Assembly (NCBI RefSeq): GCF_018283675.1
Contig: NZ_JAGVRK010000001.1
Coordinates: 3,844,001-3,908,000 of the forward strand
DNA: 64,000 nt
Origin: Metabacillus flavus
GTDB taxonomy: Bacteria > Bacillota > Bacilli > Bacillales > Bacillaceae
Reading direction: 5' to 3'
The translations under genes and the position numbers were made by a program. This document shows positions 51,153 through 61,347 of this stretch, one piece after another. How positions within the stretch are numbered: the stretch's first letter is position 1; the number at the start of each line of letters is the position of its first letter. The notes beneath the pieces are model-generated. The model was given only the letters and a program-made list of their open reading frames with translations, made no database searches and had not been told where the DNA came from.

Positions 51153-52559
51153 ATGAAGTTTCCTGCAATTATTAAATCCAAATTTGTCCCGATCGCTGCC
51201 ATCTCCGCACTTGCTCTTGGTACGCTAATTGGTGCATCTGCCATTCCTCAAGGTGTACAAGCTGAGAAGACCCCTTCCAAAGAAGAACTGGCAAAAATGA
51301 TTAAAGAAAAGAATCCTGAAATAAAAAATGTTATTTTCCTGATCGGAGACGGAATGGGTGTTCCTTACACATCCGCCCATCGTTATATGAAGGACAATCC
51401 CCGCACGAAAGATATTGAGCTAACTGAATTTGATAAGCATCTTGTTGGAATGCAAACCACTCACCCGGATGATCCTGCACAGAACATTACAGATTCTGCT
51501 TCCGCGGCTACTGCCATGTCAGGCGGAGTTAAGACATACAATAACGCAATCGCTGTAGACAATGACCTTACAGAAGTGAAAACAGTCCTGGAGCAAGCAA
51601 AATCACAAGGCAAATCGACTGGTCTTGTTGCTACTTCCGAAATTACACATGCAACGCCTGCTTCATTCGGTGCACATGATGAATCCCGCAAGAATATGAA
51701 CCAGATTGCTGATGACTATTACGATGAAATGGTTAAAGGCAGTCATAAAATTGACGTTATGCTGGGTGGAGGAAAATCGAACTTCGTCCGCAGCGACCGC
51801 GATTTAACCAAACTGTTTACAAAGGACGGATATAGCTACGTAACTAACCGTGATGATCTTATGAAAAACAGAAACTCTAAAGTTCTTGGTCTATTTGCGG
51901 ACGGCGGAATGGATAAAATGATTGACCGAAAGAAAGAAACACCTTCACTTGAAGAGATGACGAAGGTTGCTTTAAACAAATTGAACAGCAACAAGAACGG
52001 TTTCTTCCTTATGGTTGAAGGAAGCCAAATTGACTGGGCAGGCCACGACAACGACGTCGTTGCAGCGATGAGCGAAATGGAAGATTTCGAAATGGCTTTC
52101 AAAGCAGCTATTGATTTTGCTAAAAAAGACAAGCATACATTGGTCGTTGCTACGGCTGACCACTCCACTGGCGGATTTTCAATGGGTGCCGGCGGAGAGT
52201 ACAATTTCAAAGTAGAACCAATCCTTGCTGCAAAGAAAACTCCTGACTACATGGCTGCAAGAATCATGGAAGGCATGGACACAGAAAAAGTATTAAAAGA
52301 CAACATTAAGCTTGATCTAACTCAAGCAGAGATTGATAGTGTCAAAGCGGCGGCAGCTAAAAAGAATCTAACTGAAATTGATAATGCAATCGAACAAATT
52401 TTTAACAAGCGCTCCTTTACTGGCTGGACAACCTCTGGCCACACTGGAGAAGAAGTACAGGTTTATGCCTTCGGACCGGGTAAAGAAAATTTCTCAGGAT
52501 TGATTGACAACACAGATCAAGCGAAGAAAATGTTTAAGATTTTGAAGGAAAATAAATAA
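51153..52559 (+). CDS. Secreted alkaline phosphatase
   Basis: 468-residue phosphomonoesterase releasing phosphate outside the cell. Sec signal peptide (KSKFVPIAAISALALGTLIG, likely cut at VQA-EK). Active-site elements: NVIFLIGDGMG (metal Asp), TDSASAATAMSGG with the nucleophile Ser, DWAGHDND and TADHSTGGF metal ligands, and C-terminal WTTSGHTGEEV (metal His). Matches the PhoA/PhoB-type Bacillus enzymes in length. Ribosome site TTAGGAGGAAT. A possible Pho box lies about 55-100 bp upstream; own terminator downstream. Confidence 0.93.
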   Translation: MKFPAIIKSKFVPIAAISALALGTLIGASAIPQGVQAEKTPSKEELAKMIKEKNPEIKNVIFLIGDGMGVPYTSAHRYMKDNPRTKDIELTEFDKHLVGMQTTHPDDPAQNITDSASAATAMSGGVKTYNNAIAVDNDLTEVKTVLEQAKSQGKSTGLVATSEITHATPASFGAHDESRKNMNQIADDYYDEMVKGSHKIDVMLGGGKSNFVRSDRDLTKLFTKDGYSYVTNRDDLMKNRNSKVLGLFADGGMDKMIDRKKETPSLEEMTKVALNKLNSNKNGFFLMVEGSQIDWAGHDNDVVAAMSEMEDFEMAFKAAIDFAKKDKHTLVVATADHSTGGFSMGAGGEYNFKVEPILAAKKTPDYMAARIMEGMDTEKVLKDNIKLDLTQAEIDSVKAAAAKKNLTEIDNAIEQIFNKRSFTGWTTSGHTGEEVQVYAFGPGKENFSGLIDNTDQAKKMFKILKENK

Positions 52560-52569
52560 TCATATGAAA

Positions 52570-52597
52570 AAGGGCCAGAAATTTGGCCCTTTTTTTA
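52570..52597 (+). terminator. Terminator of the alkaline phosphatase gene
   Basis: AAGGGCCA (52570-52577) / TGGCCCTT (52584-52591), then TTTTTT. Confidence 0.9.
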
Positions 52598-52690
52598 ATA
52601 GGTTTACGACTGGTAAAGGTTTCTTCAACACGGCCTGTTTACAGACATAACCCCTCAGTTTCACTCACCGGGACCAATCCGCATCTGATT

Positions 52691-53680
52691 TTATCCGATT
52701 TCTTCTGTTTTGATTCCTTTTTTCTGCTGTTGTAATCCTCTGCCAGCAGGTCCGTCGCCTGCTCTTCCCGCCCAATAGCTCGCGAGCAGCGGTCCGGAAA
52801 CGTTGTGCCAGAAGCTGAAAATCGCACTCGGCACGGCAGCAACTGGACTAAAATGGCTGATGGCGAGTGAAGCTCCAAGTCCCGAGTTTTGCATACCGAC
52901 CTCGAACGTAATCGCTTTTTGCGCCTCGAAGCTGAGACCCAGCAGCCTCGCTGCCAGAAAACCGAGCCCAAATCCTGCCAGGTTGTGAAGCACCACGACA
53001 AGAAGCACGATCCAGCCAGATTCCACAATTAAATCCCGGCTTGCTGCTATGACCGTGGATAAAATCGCGGTGATGGCCACAACGGAAACGAGCGGCATTG
53101 CTTTGGCCGCGCCTTCAGCCTGCTTTTTAAAAAAGAACTGGACGAGTATTCCAAGGATAACCGGTATCAGGATGACGAGCATGACATCAGCAAACATTTT
53201 TCCTGCATCGACCTCAATCCAGGAGCTGGCTAGAAGATAAATAATGGCCGGTGTCAAAAGAGGGGCCAGCAAGGTTGAAACGGAGGCCACTGCCACAGCT
53301 AATGCTGTGTCTCCCTTAGCTAAAAAGGTCATTACGTTGGATGCGCTCCCGCTCGGACAGCATCCCACTAAGATGACTCCTACTGCAAGCTCAGGCGGCA
53401 GTTTAAAAATTAAAACAAGCAAGTACGCAAGCCCCGGCATGATGACGTAGTGTGCAGCGACCCCTGCTAATACACTTTTCGGTTTTCTCCCAACTTCCTG
53501 GAAATCCTTTATCGATAACGTCATTCCCATACCGAACATAACCACTCCAAGCAAAATAGATACATAGGGCTTAATCCACAAAAAGCCCTGTGGAGCTGTA
53601 AAGCTTATTACGCCGAATAAGAGAATCCAAATAATGAATGTCTTCCCTGCAAAGTCGCTGATTTTATTTAAAACATTCAT
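52691..53680 (-). CDS. Bile acid:sodium symporter (BASS) family transporter, YocS-like
   Basis: 329-residue membrane protein with nine to ten helices. Signature segments are SILLGVVMFGMGMTLSIKDF, VGVILVGCCPSGSASNVMTF (sodium-site cross-over motif) and ITFEVGMQNSGLGASLA. In bacteria these move organic anions such as pantoate or keto acids; bile acid transport is unlikely here. The frame extends far upstream, but ATG 53680 follows GGGAGAGGATCAT and starts the typical N-terminus. C-terminus Gln/Lys-rich. Divergent from pepT. Confidence 0.88.
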   Translation of the reverse strand: MNVLNKISDFAGKTFIIWILLFGVISFTAPQGFLWIKPYVSILLGVVMFGMGMTLSIKDFQEVGRKPKSVLAGVAAHYVIMPGLAYLLVLIFKLPPELAVGVILVGCCPSGSASNVMTFLAKGDTALAVAVASVSTLLAPLLTPAIIYLLASSWIEVDAGKMFADVMLVILIPVILGILVQFFFKKQAEGAAKAMPLVSVVAITAILSTVIAASRDLIVESGWIVLLVVVLHNLAGFGLGFLAARLLGLSFEAQKAITFEVGMQNSGLGASLAISHFSPVAAVPSAIFSFWHNVSGPLLASYWAGRAGDGPAGRGLQQQKKGIKTEEIG

Positions 53681-53837
53681 ATGATCCTCTCCCTTGTCAG
53701 ATAATGTTCCGATTATAACGCTGACGCACAAATTTTTCAATAGATTCTGACAATTAAGAGTATTCCGTACTGTTATAGGAATCCTTCCATGAATGGTGGT
53801 AAAATAGATATATGAAATATAGAGGGGGCTTCCACAC

Positions 53838-55070
53838 ATGAAACAGGAATTGATTAATCGGTTTGTCTCATATGTAAAAGTAGAAACTCAATCCAATGAA
53901 GAAAGCGAAACTTGCCCTTCCACACCCGGCCAGCTCGTCCTTGCCCGGATGCTAACGGAGGAATTAAGAAAAATCGGTATGAAAGACGTTACGATGGATG
54001 AGAATGGGTACGTAATGGCTACATTGCCCGCTAATACGGATAAAGAGGTCCCTGTTATCGGATTCCTCGCCCATGTTGACACGGCCACTGACTTTACCGG
54101 AACCGATGTAAAACCTCAAATCCGCGAAAACTATGATGGAGAAGATATTCTATTAAATAAAGAATTGAACATTATTCTGTCTCCATCTGATTTTCCCAAT
54201 TTAAAGAACTACATAGGACACACCTTGATTACAACAGACGGCACTACACTTCTAGGTGCAGATAATAAAGCCGGTGTTGCAGAAATAATGACAGCAATGG
54301 ATTATTTAATTAATCATCCTGAAATCAAACACGGCAAAATCCGCGTAGCCTTCACTCCTGATGAAGAAATCGGCCGCGGACCTCATCGCTTTGATGTGGA
54401 AGCCTTTGGCGCCTCCTATGCTTATACGGTGGACGGCGGTCCCCTTGGAGAATTGGAGTATGAAAGCTTTAATGCTGCAGGCGCAAAGATTACCATTAAA
54501 GGGAAAAACGTTCATCCTGGTACAGCGAAAAACAAAATGATTCACTCTGCGAAAATTGCGATGGAATTCAACAGCTTGCTTCCGGCAGAGGAAGCACCTG
54601 AATCAACCGAAGGGTATGAAGGATTTTTTCACCTTACCTCTATGACTGGAGATGTGGAGGAAACGAAGCTTTCATACATCATCCGTGATCATGACAAAAA
54701 CAAGTTTTCTGATCGAAAAGTACTCATGGAACAGACGGTTGCCGAGCTTCAGAAAAAATATGGAGAAGACCGCATTCATCTCGAAATGAACGATCAGTAT
54801 TACAACATGCGCGAGAAAATCGAGCCAGTAAAAGAAATCGTTGATATTGCCTATGACGCTATGAAAAGTTTAGAAATTGAGCCCCTCGTATCCCCAATCC
54901 GCGGCGGAACGGACGGCTCCCAGCTTTCCTACATGGGACTGCCAACACCAAATATCTTCACCGGGGGCGAGAATTTCCACGGCCGCTATGAATTTGCATC
55001 TGTTGATAATATGCTGAAATCGGTTCAGGTGATTGCTAAGATTACGGAACTGTTTGAAGAACGGGCTTAA
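53838..55070 (+). CDS. pepT: Peptidase T (tripeptide aminopeptidase)
   Basis: 410-residue zinc metallopeptidase of the M20B family that removes the N-terminal residue of tripeptides in the cytosol. Metal and catalytic segments: [67 protein letters not shown] and C-terminal [20 protein letters not shown]. Full length. Start ATG 53838 follows AGAGGGGGC. Single gene with a hairpin terminator. Confidence 0.95.
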   Translation: MKQELINRFVSYVKVETQSNEESETCPSTPGQLVLARMLTEELRKIGMKDVTMDENGYVMATLPANTDKEVPVIGFLAHVDTATDFTGTDVKPQIRENYDGEDILLNKELNIILSPSDFPNLKNYIGHTLITTDGTTLLGADNKAGVAEIMTAMDYLINHPEIKHGKIRVAFTPDEEIGRGPHRFDVEAFGASYAYTVDGGPLGELEYESFNAAGAKITIKGKNVHPGTAKNKMIHSAKIAMEFNSLLPAEEAPESTEGYEGFFHLTSMTGDVEETKLSYIIRDHDKNKFSDRKVLMEQTVAELQKKYGEDRIHLEMNDQYYNMREKIEPVKEIVDIAYDAMKSLEIEPLVSPIRGGTDGSQLSYMGLPTPNIFTGGENFHGRYEFASVDNMLKSVQVIAKITELFEERA

Positions 55071-55124
55071 GCATAAAGATTCTCATCTTAAAAACAGGAT
55101 TTCTGCATCAGTCTTGTTAAAGCG

Positions 55125-55161
55125 AACCCAAGAAGCTGTTGATCAGCATCTTGGGTTTTTG
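55125..55161. terminator. Terminator between pepT and cydC
   Basis: AACCCAAGA (55125-55133) / TCTTGGGTT (55149-55157) with an inner CTG/CAG pair; TTTTT on the + side, weaker tail on the minus side. Confidence 0.8.
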
Positions 55162-55178
55162 ACGTTAAAATAGTTTTT

Positions 55179-56957
55179 TTAGACAGCACTTTTTTCCTGG
55201 CCCCAGCCAAGCGCCCTTCTGCCATTCCGTTCTTTTAAAAATGGCCGGTCCAGTTCAAACAAACGCCGGTACCTCACTTCTTTATCCAGAAGCTCTCTAT
55301 GCGTCCCTTCCATCACAATCCTGCCTTCATCCAGGAACAGGATCTGGTCCGCTGCTTCTGCTCCCGTTACGTGATGGGTAATCCATAAAACGGTTTTTCC
55401 TTTTAACACCTTGAAAATCGTGTCCAGAAGATCGCGTTCTGTCCGCGGGTCGAGTCCCACCGTTGGTTCATCGAGGACGATAATCGGGGTATCCTGCAGA
55501 AGGATCCGCGCCAGAGCGATCCGCTGGCGTTCTCCCCCCGAGAAACGCATGCCAGTTTCATGCATAGAAGTGCTGAATCCATTTGGCAGTGTATCAATAT
55601 AATCATGGAGCTGAACCATTTTCGCTGCTTCCATCACCTCTTCATCCGCTGCATCAGGCCGCCCGAGCCGGATATTGTTTAAGACAGATGTATCAAAAAG
55701 GTGAGGCTGCTGGTTCAGGACGGCTAGATACTTCGGGATTTCTTCTCCAAAAAGAAAGCTATCTGCACCGTTAATGGTTACTCTTCCTTCAGATGGGAGC
55801 TGTACCCCTTCCAGCAGCTTCATAATTGTAGATTTTCCTGAGCCGCTCGGACCGAGAAGAGCGGTAATCCGGCCTGGTTTCAGTGTAAACGACAGCTGCT
55901 GCAAAACTTGTTCCTGCTGGGCGTAAGCAAAAGAAACATTCTCAAAGCAAACGGCCGTTTTTTCCAAAATAGGGAGGGACTTTTTACTGCCTGCTAATTT
56001 AATAGATTCTGTGTCCAGGGATTCCAGCCGTTTCACTGAATCCCGGTATCCCGGAATACTTCCAGCTGAATCTGATAGAGGGAGCAGGGCTTCAGTCAGA
56101 GGAAAGAGGACGAGTACAAATGCTGCAATCATCGTCCTCGCCATATCGCCGTCCGCGTTTTCTCCGCCCGCCCATACAAGCATGCTGACTATCATAACCC
56201 CGGCAACAAGCTGAGCCGCAAAGTCCCGGTTTCTTTTGAATCTTTGCTCCTGGCGTTCCAGTTCTAAAAGCTTCTTCTCCTGTTCTTCATACTCTTTTAC
56301 AAATTCTTTCTGACGGCCGCTGAACATCCAATCACTGATTCCCATGACGGCATCGGTCAACTTCCCATACAGATGGCTGCGGCCTGCTTTAAGACGGGTA
56401 ATCCGCCCTTTTGCAGCGAGAAGTGAAACAAGAGGAAGCAGCACCGTTAGAATCAATCCGTAAAAACCCATTAATCCTGCAAACGGCACAGAAAAGAAAC
56501 CAAGAGCTGAAACGGACACCCCATATAGCAGAAGCGCTGCCGCTCCCGGGAAAACGGTTTTCAAATAGACATCCTGAAGGTGTTCAATGTCTTCAGCCAG
56601 CAGGCCGAGAATATCTCCTGTTTTACTGCGTGCCGGCTGTTTTAATATGGATTGATCCATGATTCCGTAAAGTCTGAGTCTCATTTCGGAGAGGATCTTC
56701 AGGATGGCGTGGTGGCCGGCCAATCTCTCGATGTACCGTGAAACCGACCTCGCCACCCCGAATGTCCGTACAGCCACAATCGGCACATAAATCATCAGGA
56801 TATTCTCAGGTCTTGTTGCCGCCTTGGAAATAAGGAATCCGGAGGTGAACATAAGAAAGGCAGCAGAAAAAACCGTTACAGATCCGAGAAGGATGACCGC
56901 CGCAAATAACCGGCGATTTTCTTTTATATACGGCATGATCCATCCTTGTTTTTTCAT
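55179..56957 (-). CDS. cydC: Heterodimeric ABC exporter subunit CydC
   Basis: 592-residue fused membrane/ATPase half of the CydDC exporter, needed to assemble cytochrome bd (exports cysteine/glutathione-type thiols or handles heme in E. coli). CydC traits: AAFLMFTSGFLISKAATRPE, RTFGVARSVSRYIERLAGHH. ATPase: Walker A LLGPSGSGKSTIM, signature RFSGGERQRIALARIL, Walker B PIIVLDEPTVGLD. ATG 56957 overlaps the cydD stop (ATGA). In B. subtilis naming the third and fourth genes are called cydC and cydD; I use the family names. Confidence 0.9.
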   Translation of the reverse strand: MKKQGWIMPYIKENRRLFAAVILLGSVTVFSAAFLMFTSGFLISKAATRPENILMIYVPIVAVRTFGVARSVSRYIERLAGHHAILKILSEMRLRLYGIMDQSILKQPARSKTGDILGLLAEDIEHLQDVYLKTVFPGAAALLLYGVSVSALGFFSVPFAGLMGFYGLILTVLLPLVSLLAAKGRITRLKAGRSHLYGKLTDAVMGISDWMFSGRQKEFVKEYEEQEKKLLELERQEQRFKRNRDFAAQLVAGVMIVSMLVWAGGENADGDMARTMIAAFVLVLFPLTEALLPLSDSAGSIPGYRDSVKRLESLDTESIKLAGSKKSLPILEKTAVCFENVSFAYAQQEQVLQQLSFTLKPGRITALLGPSGSGKSTIMKLLEGVQLPSEGRVTINGADSFLFGEEIPKYLAVLNQQPHLFDTSVLNNIRLGRPDAADEEVMEAAKMVQLHDYIDTLPNGFSTSMHETGMRFSGGERQRIALARILLQDTPIIVLDEPTVGLDPRTERDLLDTIFKVLKGKTVLWITHHVTGAEAADQILFLDEGRIVMEGTHRELLDKEVRYRRLFELDRPFLKERNGRRALGWGQEKSAV

Positions 56958-58669
56958 GATACCTGTTCCCCCCATTGAATGCTGACGAGTTTATAATATT
57001 CGCCCTTAGCCTCCATCAATTCCTGATGAGTGCCTGTCTCCGCGATTTCCCCATCCTTTATAACCATAACCAAGTCCATTTCCTGCATCCAGTGAAGACG
57101 ATGAGTAGCCAAAAATACGAGTTTATTTTTAAATAACGCCGTCATGGTTTGCTTTAAATAAAACTCTGTTTCTACGTCCAGATGACTGGCGGGTTCATCC
57201 AGCAAGAGGATTGGCCGGTTTTCCAAAAAGGCACGCGCGAGCGCAACACGCTGGCTTTGCCCGCCGCTTAGATTCCTTCCGCCTTCGCCGATCATTGCAT
57301 CAAATCCGATCGCCTCTTCTAAATCAGACAATCCTGCTTTTTCAGCTGCTTCTTTAACCTCGCTCATAGAAGCTTCGGGATGATAAAATCGAATATTCTC
57401 CGCAAGCGTATCCGCAAAAATATAAGGATGCTGGGGAATGTAAAGAAGCTGCTTTTGCCACCCTGGCAGCTGGAGATGGGAAACAACCGTACCATCAAGA
57501 CTGGCTGTTCCTTCAGAGGGTTCAAGAAACCCTCCCAGTATATCGATTAAAGTTGATTTTCCTGAGCCGCTTTCTCCGACAATCCCGATTTTCTGATAGC
57601 CCATTGCGGATAAATGAATGTGCTTTAAGCCCCCGGGTCCATGTTCGTCATGCCTTATAGACACATTCTCTAACTCAAGCGTACTGTTTTCGTTCCATGT
57701 GTGAATTTCTGCTGCCTGAGGTTTGAACTCCTGCTCGTCAAGGAGCATTTTCATCGTCTTTCCCGCTTCCTGTCCATTGAGCGTTGCATGATAGTCACTT
57801 CCGGCTTCACGCACCGGCAGAAAAAATTCAGGTGCGAGAATGAGAGCTGTAAGGGCCGGACCAAGCATCATGTCCCCTTCAATCAGTCTTAGTCCAAGAA
57901 ATACAGCCACCGTTGCAATCGAAAGCATGGTGAAAAAGTCCAGCGCAAACGAAGAAAGAAATGCAACCTTCAGCGTACTCAGGGTTGCTTTCCGGTATCG
58001 TTCACTGACGCCTTTAATATTCATGGTGTGAGATTGGCTGAGTCCCAAATATTTCAGGGTTTCAAGACCTCTTAATGAATCGGTAAAATGATTGGAAAGC
58101 ACCCGATAGGTACTCCACTGACGATCCGCCTTTCCTTTCGCTGCCAATCCAAGAATAATCATAAACACAATCAAAATCGGAAAGGTTACAGCTAAAATGA
58201 CGGCAGAGGTCCGGTCGATAAAAAATACATAAAGCAAAACAGCCGGTGTGATAACGGCCATATTCATCATTTTCGGCAAGAAAAGCTCTAAATAGCTCCT
58301 TAGCTGGGCGACCCCTTCCGCCACAAGGGTTACCGTGTGCCCTGTTCCCGCTTTCGCGGCAAAGCGGGGCCCCAGCAAAAACAGCTTATCAAGCACTTTT
58401 TTACGCATAGATGCACCTGTTTCTTGCGCAAAACGCTGCGCCTTTTTTTGCTTCAGCGCTCCCATAAGATGGCGGAGAGCAAGAGCTAGGAAAAACAAAG
58501 CCGCCGCCTGCATAAAAGAACGGTCCATCTTCCCATTAAAGAGACGAACTGCCGATTCGGCCAGCATAACCGCCTGCAAAATAATTGCTGCAGACTGCAC
58601 AACGGTCATAAATCCAAGACCAGCAAGAACCCTTCGGACACCACGGTATTGAAGAAGGTCTTTTCCCAT
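56954..58669 (-). CDS. cydD: Heterodimeric ABC exporter subunit CydD
   Basis: 571 residues, membrane domain of five to six helices (AAIILQAVMLAESAVRLFNG) plus ATPase domain with Walker A GESGSGKSTLIDIL, signature NLSGGQSQRVALARAF and Walker B PILLLDEPASHLD. The start overlaps the cydB stop (TAATG), and the stop overlaps cydC. Third gene of cydABCD. Confidence 0.9.
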   Translation of the reverse strand: MGKDLLQYRGVRRVLAGLGFMTVVQSAAIILQAVMLAESAVRLFNGKMDRSFMQAAALFFLALALRHLMGALKQKKAQRFAQETGASMRKKVLDKLFLLGPRFAAKAGTGHTVTLVAEGVAQLRSYLELFLPKMMNMAVITPAVLLYVFFIDRTSAVILAVTFPILIVFMIILGLAAKGKADRQWSTYRVLSNHFTDSLRGLETLKYLGLSQSHTMNIKGVSERYRKATLSTLKVAFLSSFALDFFTMLSIATVAVFLGLRLIEGDMMLGPALTALILAPEFFLPVREAGSDYHATLNGQEAGKTMKMLLDEQEFKPQAAEIHTWNENSTLELENVSIRHDEHGPGGLKHIHLSAMGYQKIGIVGESGSGKSTLIDILGGFLEPSEGTASLDGTVVSHLQLPGWQKQLLYIPQHPYIFADTLAENIRFYHPEASMSEVKEAAEKAGLSDLEEAIGFDAMIGEGGRNLSGGQSQRVALARAFLENRPILLLDEPASHLDVETEFYLKQTMTALFKNKLVFLATHRLHWMQEMDLVMVIKDGEIAETGTHQELMEAKGEYYKLVSIQWGEQVS

Positions 58670-59682
58670 TAGTACGTCAAATCCTTTTCATCCACACGTT
58701 TGCGGAATACATAATAGCTCCAAATCTGATAGCCGATCACAAACGGAAGCAGCGAGACTGCCACGATCGTCATCACTTTCATTGAATAATCTCCTGATGA
58801 TGCATTATAAACCGTAAGATCGTATGCACTTTGAATGGAGCTGACCATGACACGCGGGAATAATGCTGTGAAAATCATACCGATGGTAAGCGCGATTCCT
58901 GCTCCTGTCATCGCAAAAGACCACCCATCCCGTTTTTTTGATATAAAAAATACGGCTAATCCATATGATGCTACAATCAATCCGACAAGAGGAAGGGTGA
59001 TGTTTCCCCTTACTGTAAACAAATCGGTTTCAAAAGCAGACAGCGAAACAAACGCCGTCAGCGAAGCAAGAACAACCCATATGAGTCTACCGGCAAATCC
59101 ACGGGCGCGCTTTCTTATTTCCGATGTCGTTTTCAGGGTGAGAAACAACGCGCCATGGAGCAGACAGAGCAGGGTAACCGTAATCCCGCCTGTCACCGAA
59201 TAGACGTTTACAAAATCGGAAAAACCTGCAGATAGGTTCATATTCTTATCGATTGGCATTCCTCTCAGAATACTTGAAAATAATACCCCGAACAGAAACG
59301 GCGGAAGGAGGCTGCCGAAGAAAATAACCCAGTCCCATGTTTTTGCCCACTTCCTACTGTCAACTTTCCCCCGAAACTCAAAAGCGACTCCACGGCCGAT
59401 CAACGCAATCAGGACGAAGACAAAAGGGATGTAATAGCCGCTGAACATGGTCGCATACCAATGAGGAAAAGCTGCAAAAATGGCTCCTCCCGCTGTAATC
59501 AGCCACACTTCATTCGCATCCCAGAAAGGGCCAATTGTGTTAATCATAATTCTGCGTTCCACATCATCTCTTGCCAGCAAGCGTACCGACATACCTACTC
59601 CAAAATCAAAGCCCTCCAGGAAAAAGAATCCGATAAACAGAACTGCCACCAGGACAAACCATAATTCGCTTAGCACGATCAT
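58669..59682 (-). CDS. cydB: Cytochrome bd quinol oxidase subunit II
   Basis: 337-residue membrane subunit of the oxygen-reducing bd oxidase. Typical N-terminus LSELWFVLVAVLFIGFFFLE followed by GFDFGVGM; further NEVWLITAGGAIFAAFPHWY and RGVAFEFRGK. About eight membrane helices. Start ATG 59682 overlaps the cydA stop by 4 bp. Confidence 0.94.
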   Translation of the reverse strand: MIVLSELWFVLVAVLFIGFFFLEGFDFGVGMSVRLLARDDVERRIMINTIGPFWDANEVWLITAGGAIFAAFPHWYATMFSGYYIPFVFVLIALIGRGVAFEFRGKVDSRKWAKTWDWVIFFGSLLPPFLFGVLFSSILRGMPIDKNMNLSAGFSDFVNVYSVTGGITVTLLCLLHGALFLTLKTTSEIRKRARGFAGRLIWVVLASLTAFVSLSAFETDLFTVRGNITLPLVGLIVASYGLAVFFISKKRDGWSFAMTGAGIALTIGMIFTALFPRVMVSSIQSAYDLTVYNASSGDYSMKVMTIVAVSLLPFVIGYQIWSYYVFRKRVDEKDLTY

Positions 59683-61076
59683 AGATTGTACGCCTCCTTA
59701 TCAAACGGATCGACGGAGGCCGAATGCCCGATGACCGAATCGTGATCCGCTCCTTTTTTAATTTCCTTCACGAAAAGATAAATCAAGACACCGGCTAAAA
59801 CAGCATACATCGTGGTGAAGATGATGAGCGAGAAGAGAAGAGAGCCTTTTGAAACATTAGGCGATACAGAAGCGGCTGTTGTCATCAATCCAAACACTGT
59901 CCACGGCTGGCGCCCAATCTCCGTCATAATCCATCCAGCCGTGTTAGCCAAAAACGGAAAGGCAATCAAAACCGTCATTCCTTTTAAAAACCATCGATTT
60001 GCATCCAATTTTTCTCTAAAGCTGTAAAACAAACCAAGTGCAGCGGCAAAGATCATCGCTATTCCCGTTCCTGCCATAATCCGAAAGCTCCAGAACGTTG
60101 TGTTTACAGGGGGGATATAGTTTCCCTCTCCGTATTTTTCTTCGTATTGAGCTTGAAGTGTATTCATACCCGGCACCTCTCCCTTGAATTTTTCATAGGC
60201 AAGGTAACTTAGGGCGTACGGAATTTTTATTTCAAAGGAATTTTCCTTGTTTTCCGAATCAATAAGAGCAAACATGGTCCAGGCAGCCGGATCTCCGCTG
60301 TCTTCCCATAACCCTTCGCTTGCGGCCATTTTCATCGGCTGTGATTCCATTAAGTGCTTTGCCTGAGCATGACCGCTGAATGCTACACCCATTCCAGCAA
60401 TAAGTGCAACCACCATCGCAATATCAAATGATTTTTTAAAAATATGAACCTCTTGTTTTTTCATGATTTTATAAGTGCTTACTCCCCCAATAAAAAAGGC
60501 ACCTGTAGCCAATGCTCCAAAAATAGTGTGAGGAAATTCAACAAGCAGCTGCGGATTCGTCAGCAAAGCGAACAAATCATTCATTTCAGCTCTTCCATTA
60601 TTGATTACAAACCCCACGGGCTCCTGCATAAAAGAGTTCGCAGCCAAAATCCAGAATGCGGAGAGAACGGTTCCGAGAGACACAAGCCAAATGCATGCAA
60701 GATGAACCTTTTTGGATAAACGATCCCACCCGAAGATCCAGATCCCAAGGAAGGTTGATTCCATAAAAAATGCGAGCAGTGCTTCAATAGCAAGCGGCGC
60801 TCCGAATACATCTCCGACAAACCGGGAGTACTCTGACCAGTTCATCCCAAATTGAAATTCCTGAAGAATTCCGGTTACGACCCCAATCGCGAAGTTAATT
60901 AAAAATAAATGCCCCCAAAATTTCGCCATCTTTTTGTAGACTTCCTGATTTTTCACTACGTACATCGTTTCCATTACGGCTACCATGAAAACAAGGCCGA
61001 TGGAAAGAGGCACAAACAGGAAATGAAAAATTGTGGTTGAACCAAATTGCAGCCTTGCCAATACTAGTTCACTCAT
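59679..61076 (-). CDS. cydA: Cytochrome bd quinol oxidase subunit I
   Basis: 465-residue heme-bearing subunit that oxidises quinol and reduces oxygen at low oxygen tension. Starts MSELVLARLQFGSTTIFHFL (His ligand of heme d/b595 region), contains EFQFGMNWSEYSRFVGDVFG and the GRQPWTVFGLM quinol-oxidase segment. Short Q-loop form usual for Firmicutes. The frame extends to 61139, but ATG 61076 follows AAAGGGGGAGAG. First gene of cydABCD; Rex-like sequences lie upstream. Confidence 0.94.
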   Translation of the reverse strand: MSELVLARLQFGSTTIFHFLFVPLSIGLVFMVAVMETMYVVKNQEVYKKMAKFWGHLFLINFAIGVVTGILQEFQFGMNWSEYSRFVGDVFGAPLAIEALLAFFMESTFLGIWIFGWDRLSKKVHLACIWLVSLGTVLSAFWILAANSFMQEPVGFVINNGRAEMNDLFALLTNPQLLVEFPHTIFGALATGAFFIGGVSTYKIMKKQEVHIFKKSFDIAMVVALIAGMGVAFSGHAQAKHLMESQPMKMAASEGLWEDSGDPAAWTMFALIDSENKENSFEIKIPYALSYLAYEKFKGEVPGMNTLQAQYEEKYGEGNYIPPVNTTFWSFRIMAGTGIAMIFAAALGLFYSFREKLDANRWFLKGMTVLIAFPFLANTAGWIMTEIGRQPWTVFGLMTTAASVSPNVSKGSLLFSLIIFTTMYAVLAGVLIYLFVKEIKKGADHDSVIGHSASVDPFDKEAYNL

Positions 61077-61131
61077 TCCAAACTCTCCCCCTTTAAACGA
61101 TTTAAATGGTTCTGGAAGAAAAGGCGATAGT

Positions 61132-61149
61132 TTGCTCAATGTTTCACAA
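61132..61149 (-). promoter_or_regulatory. Rex-like site proximal to cydA
   Basis: Minus strand TTGTGAAACATTGAGCAA matches the Rex consensus TTGTGAA-N4-TTCACAA at 11 of 14 fixed positions, 56 bp upstream of the cydA start. Confidence 0.4.
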
Positions 61150-61277
61150 TATAAGCAAAATTTTTTTTGACCCTTTCCTTCTGTACTTTATCTGTTCCTT
61201 ACATTCATAGTTTACGCCTCTAAAAGTTTAGGGAGTAAGGCTTTCGTTGACTGTTTTGTGACGGCCTTTTGAACTAT

Positions 61278-61295
61278 TTGTGACATTGTTTACAT
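61278..61295. promoter_or_regulatory. Rex-like site distal to cydA
   Basis: TTGTGACATTGTTTACAT matches the Rex consensus at 11 of 14 fixed positions. A further TTGTGA half-site is at 61256. Rex, the NADH-sensing repressor, controls cyd operons in Gram-positives through several sites. Confidence 0.45.
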
Positions 61296-61320
61296 ATTGA
61301 ATGTTACTTGTAAAACAAAA

Positions 61321-61343
61321 AGCCTCGACATTAAGTCGAGGCT
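61321..61343 (-). terminator. Terminator of the AlkD-like gene
   Basis: AGCCTCGAC (61321-61329) / GTCGAGGCT (61335-61343), T-rich on the minus-strand 3' side. Confidence 0.85.
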
Positions 61344-61347
61344 GCAC

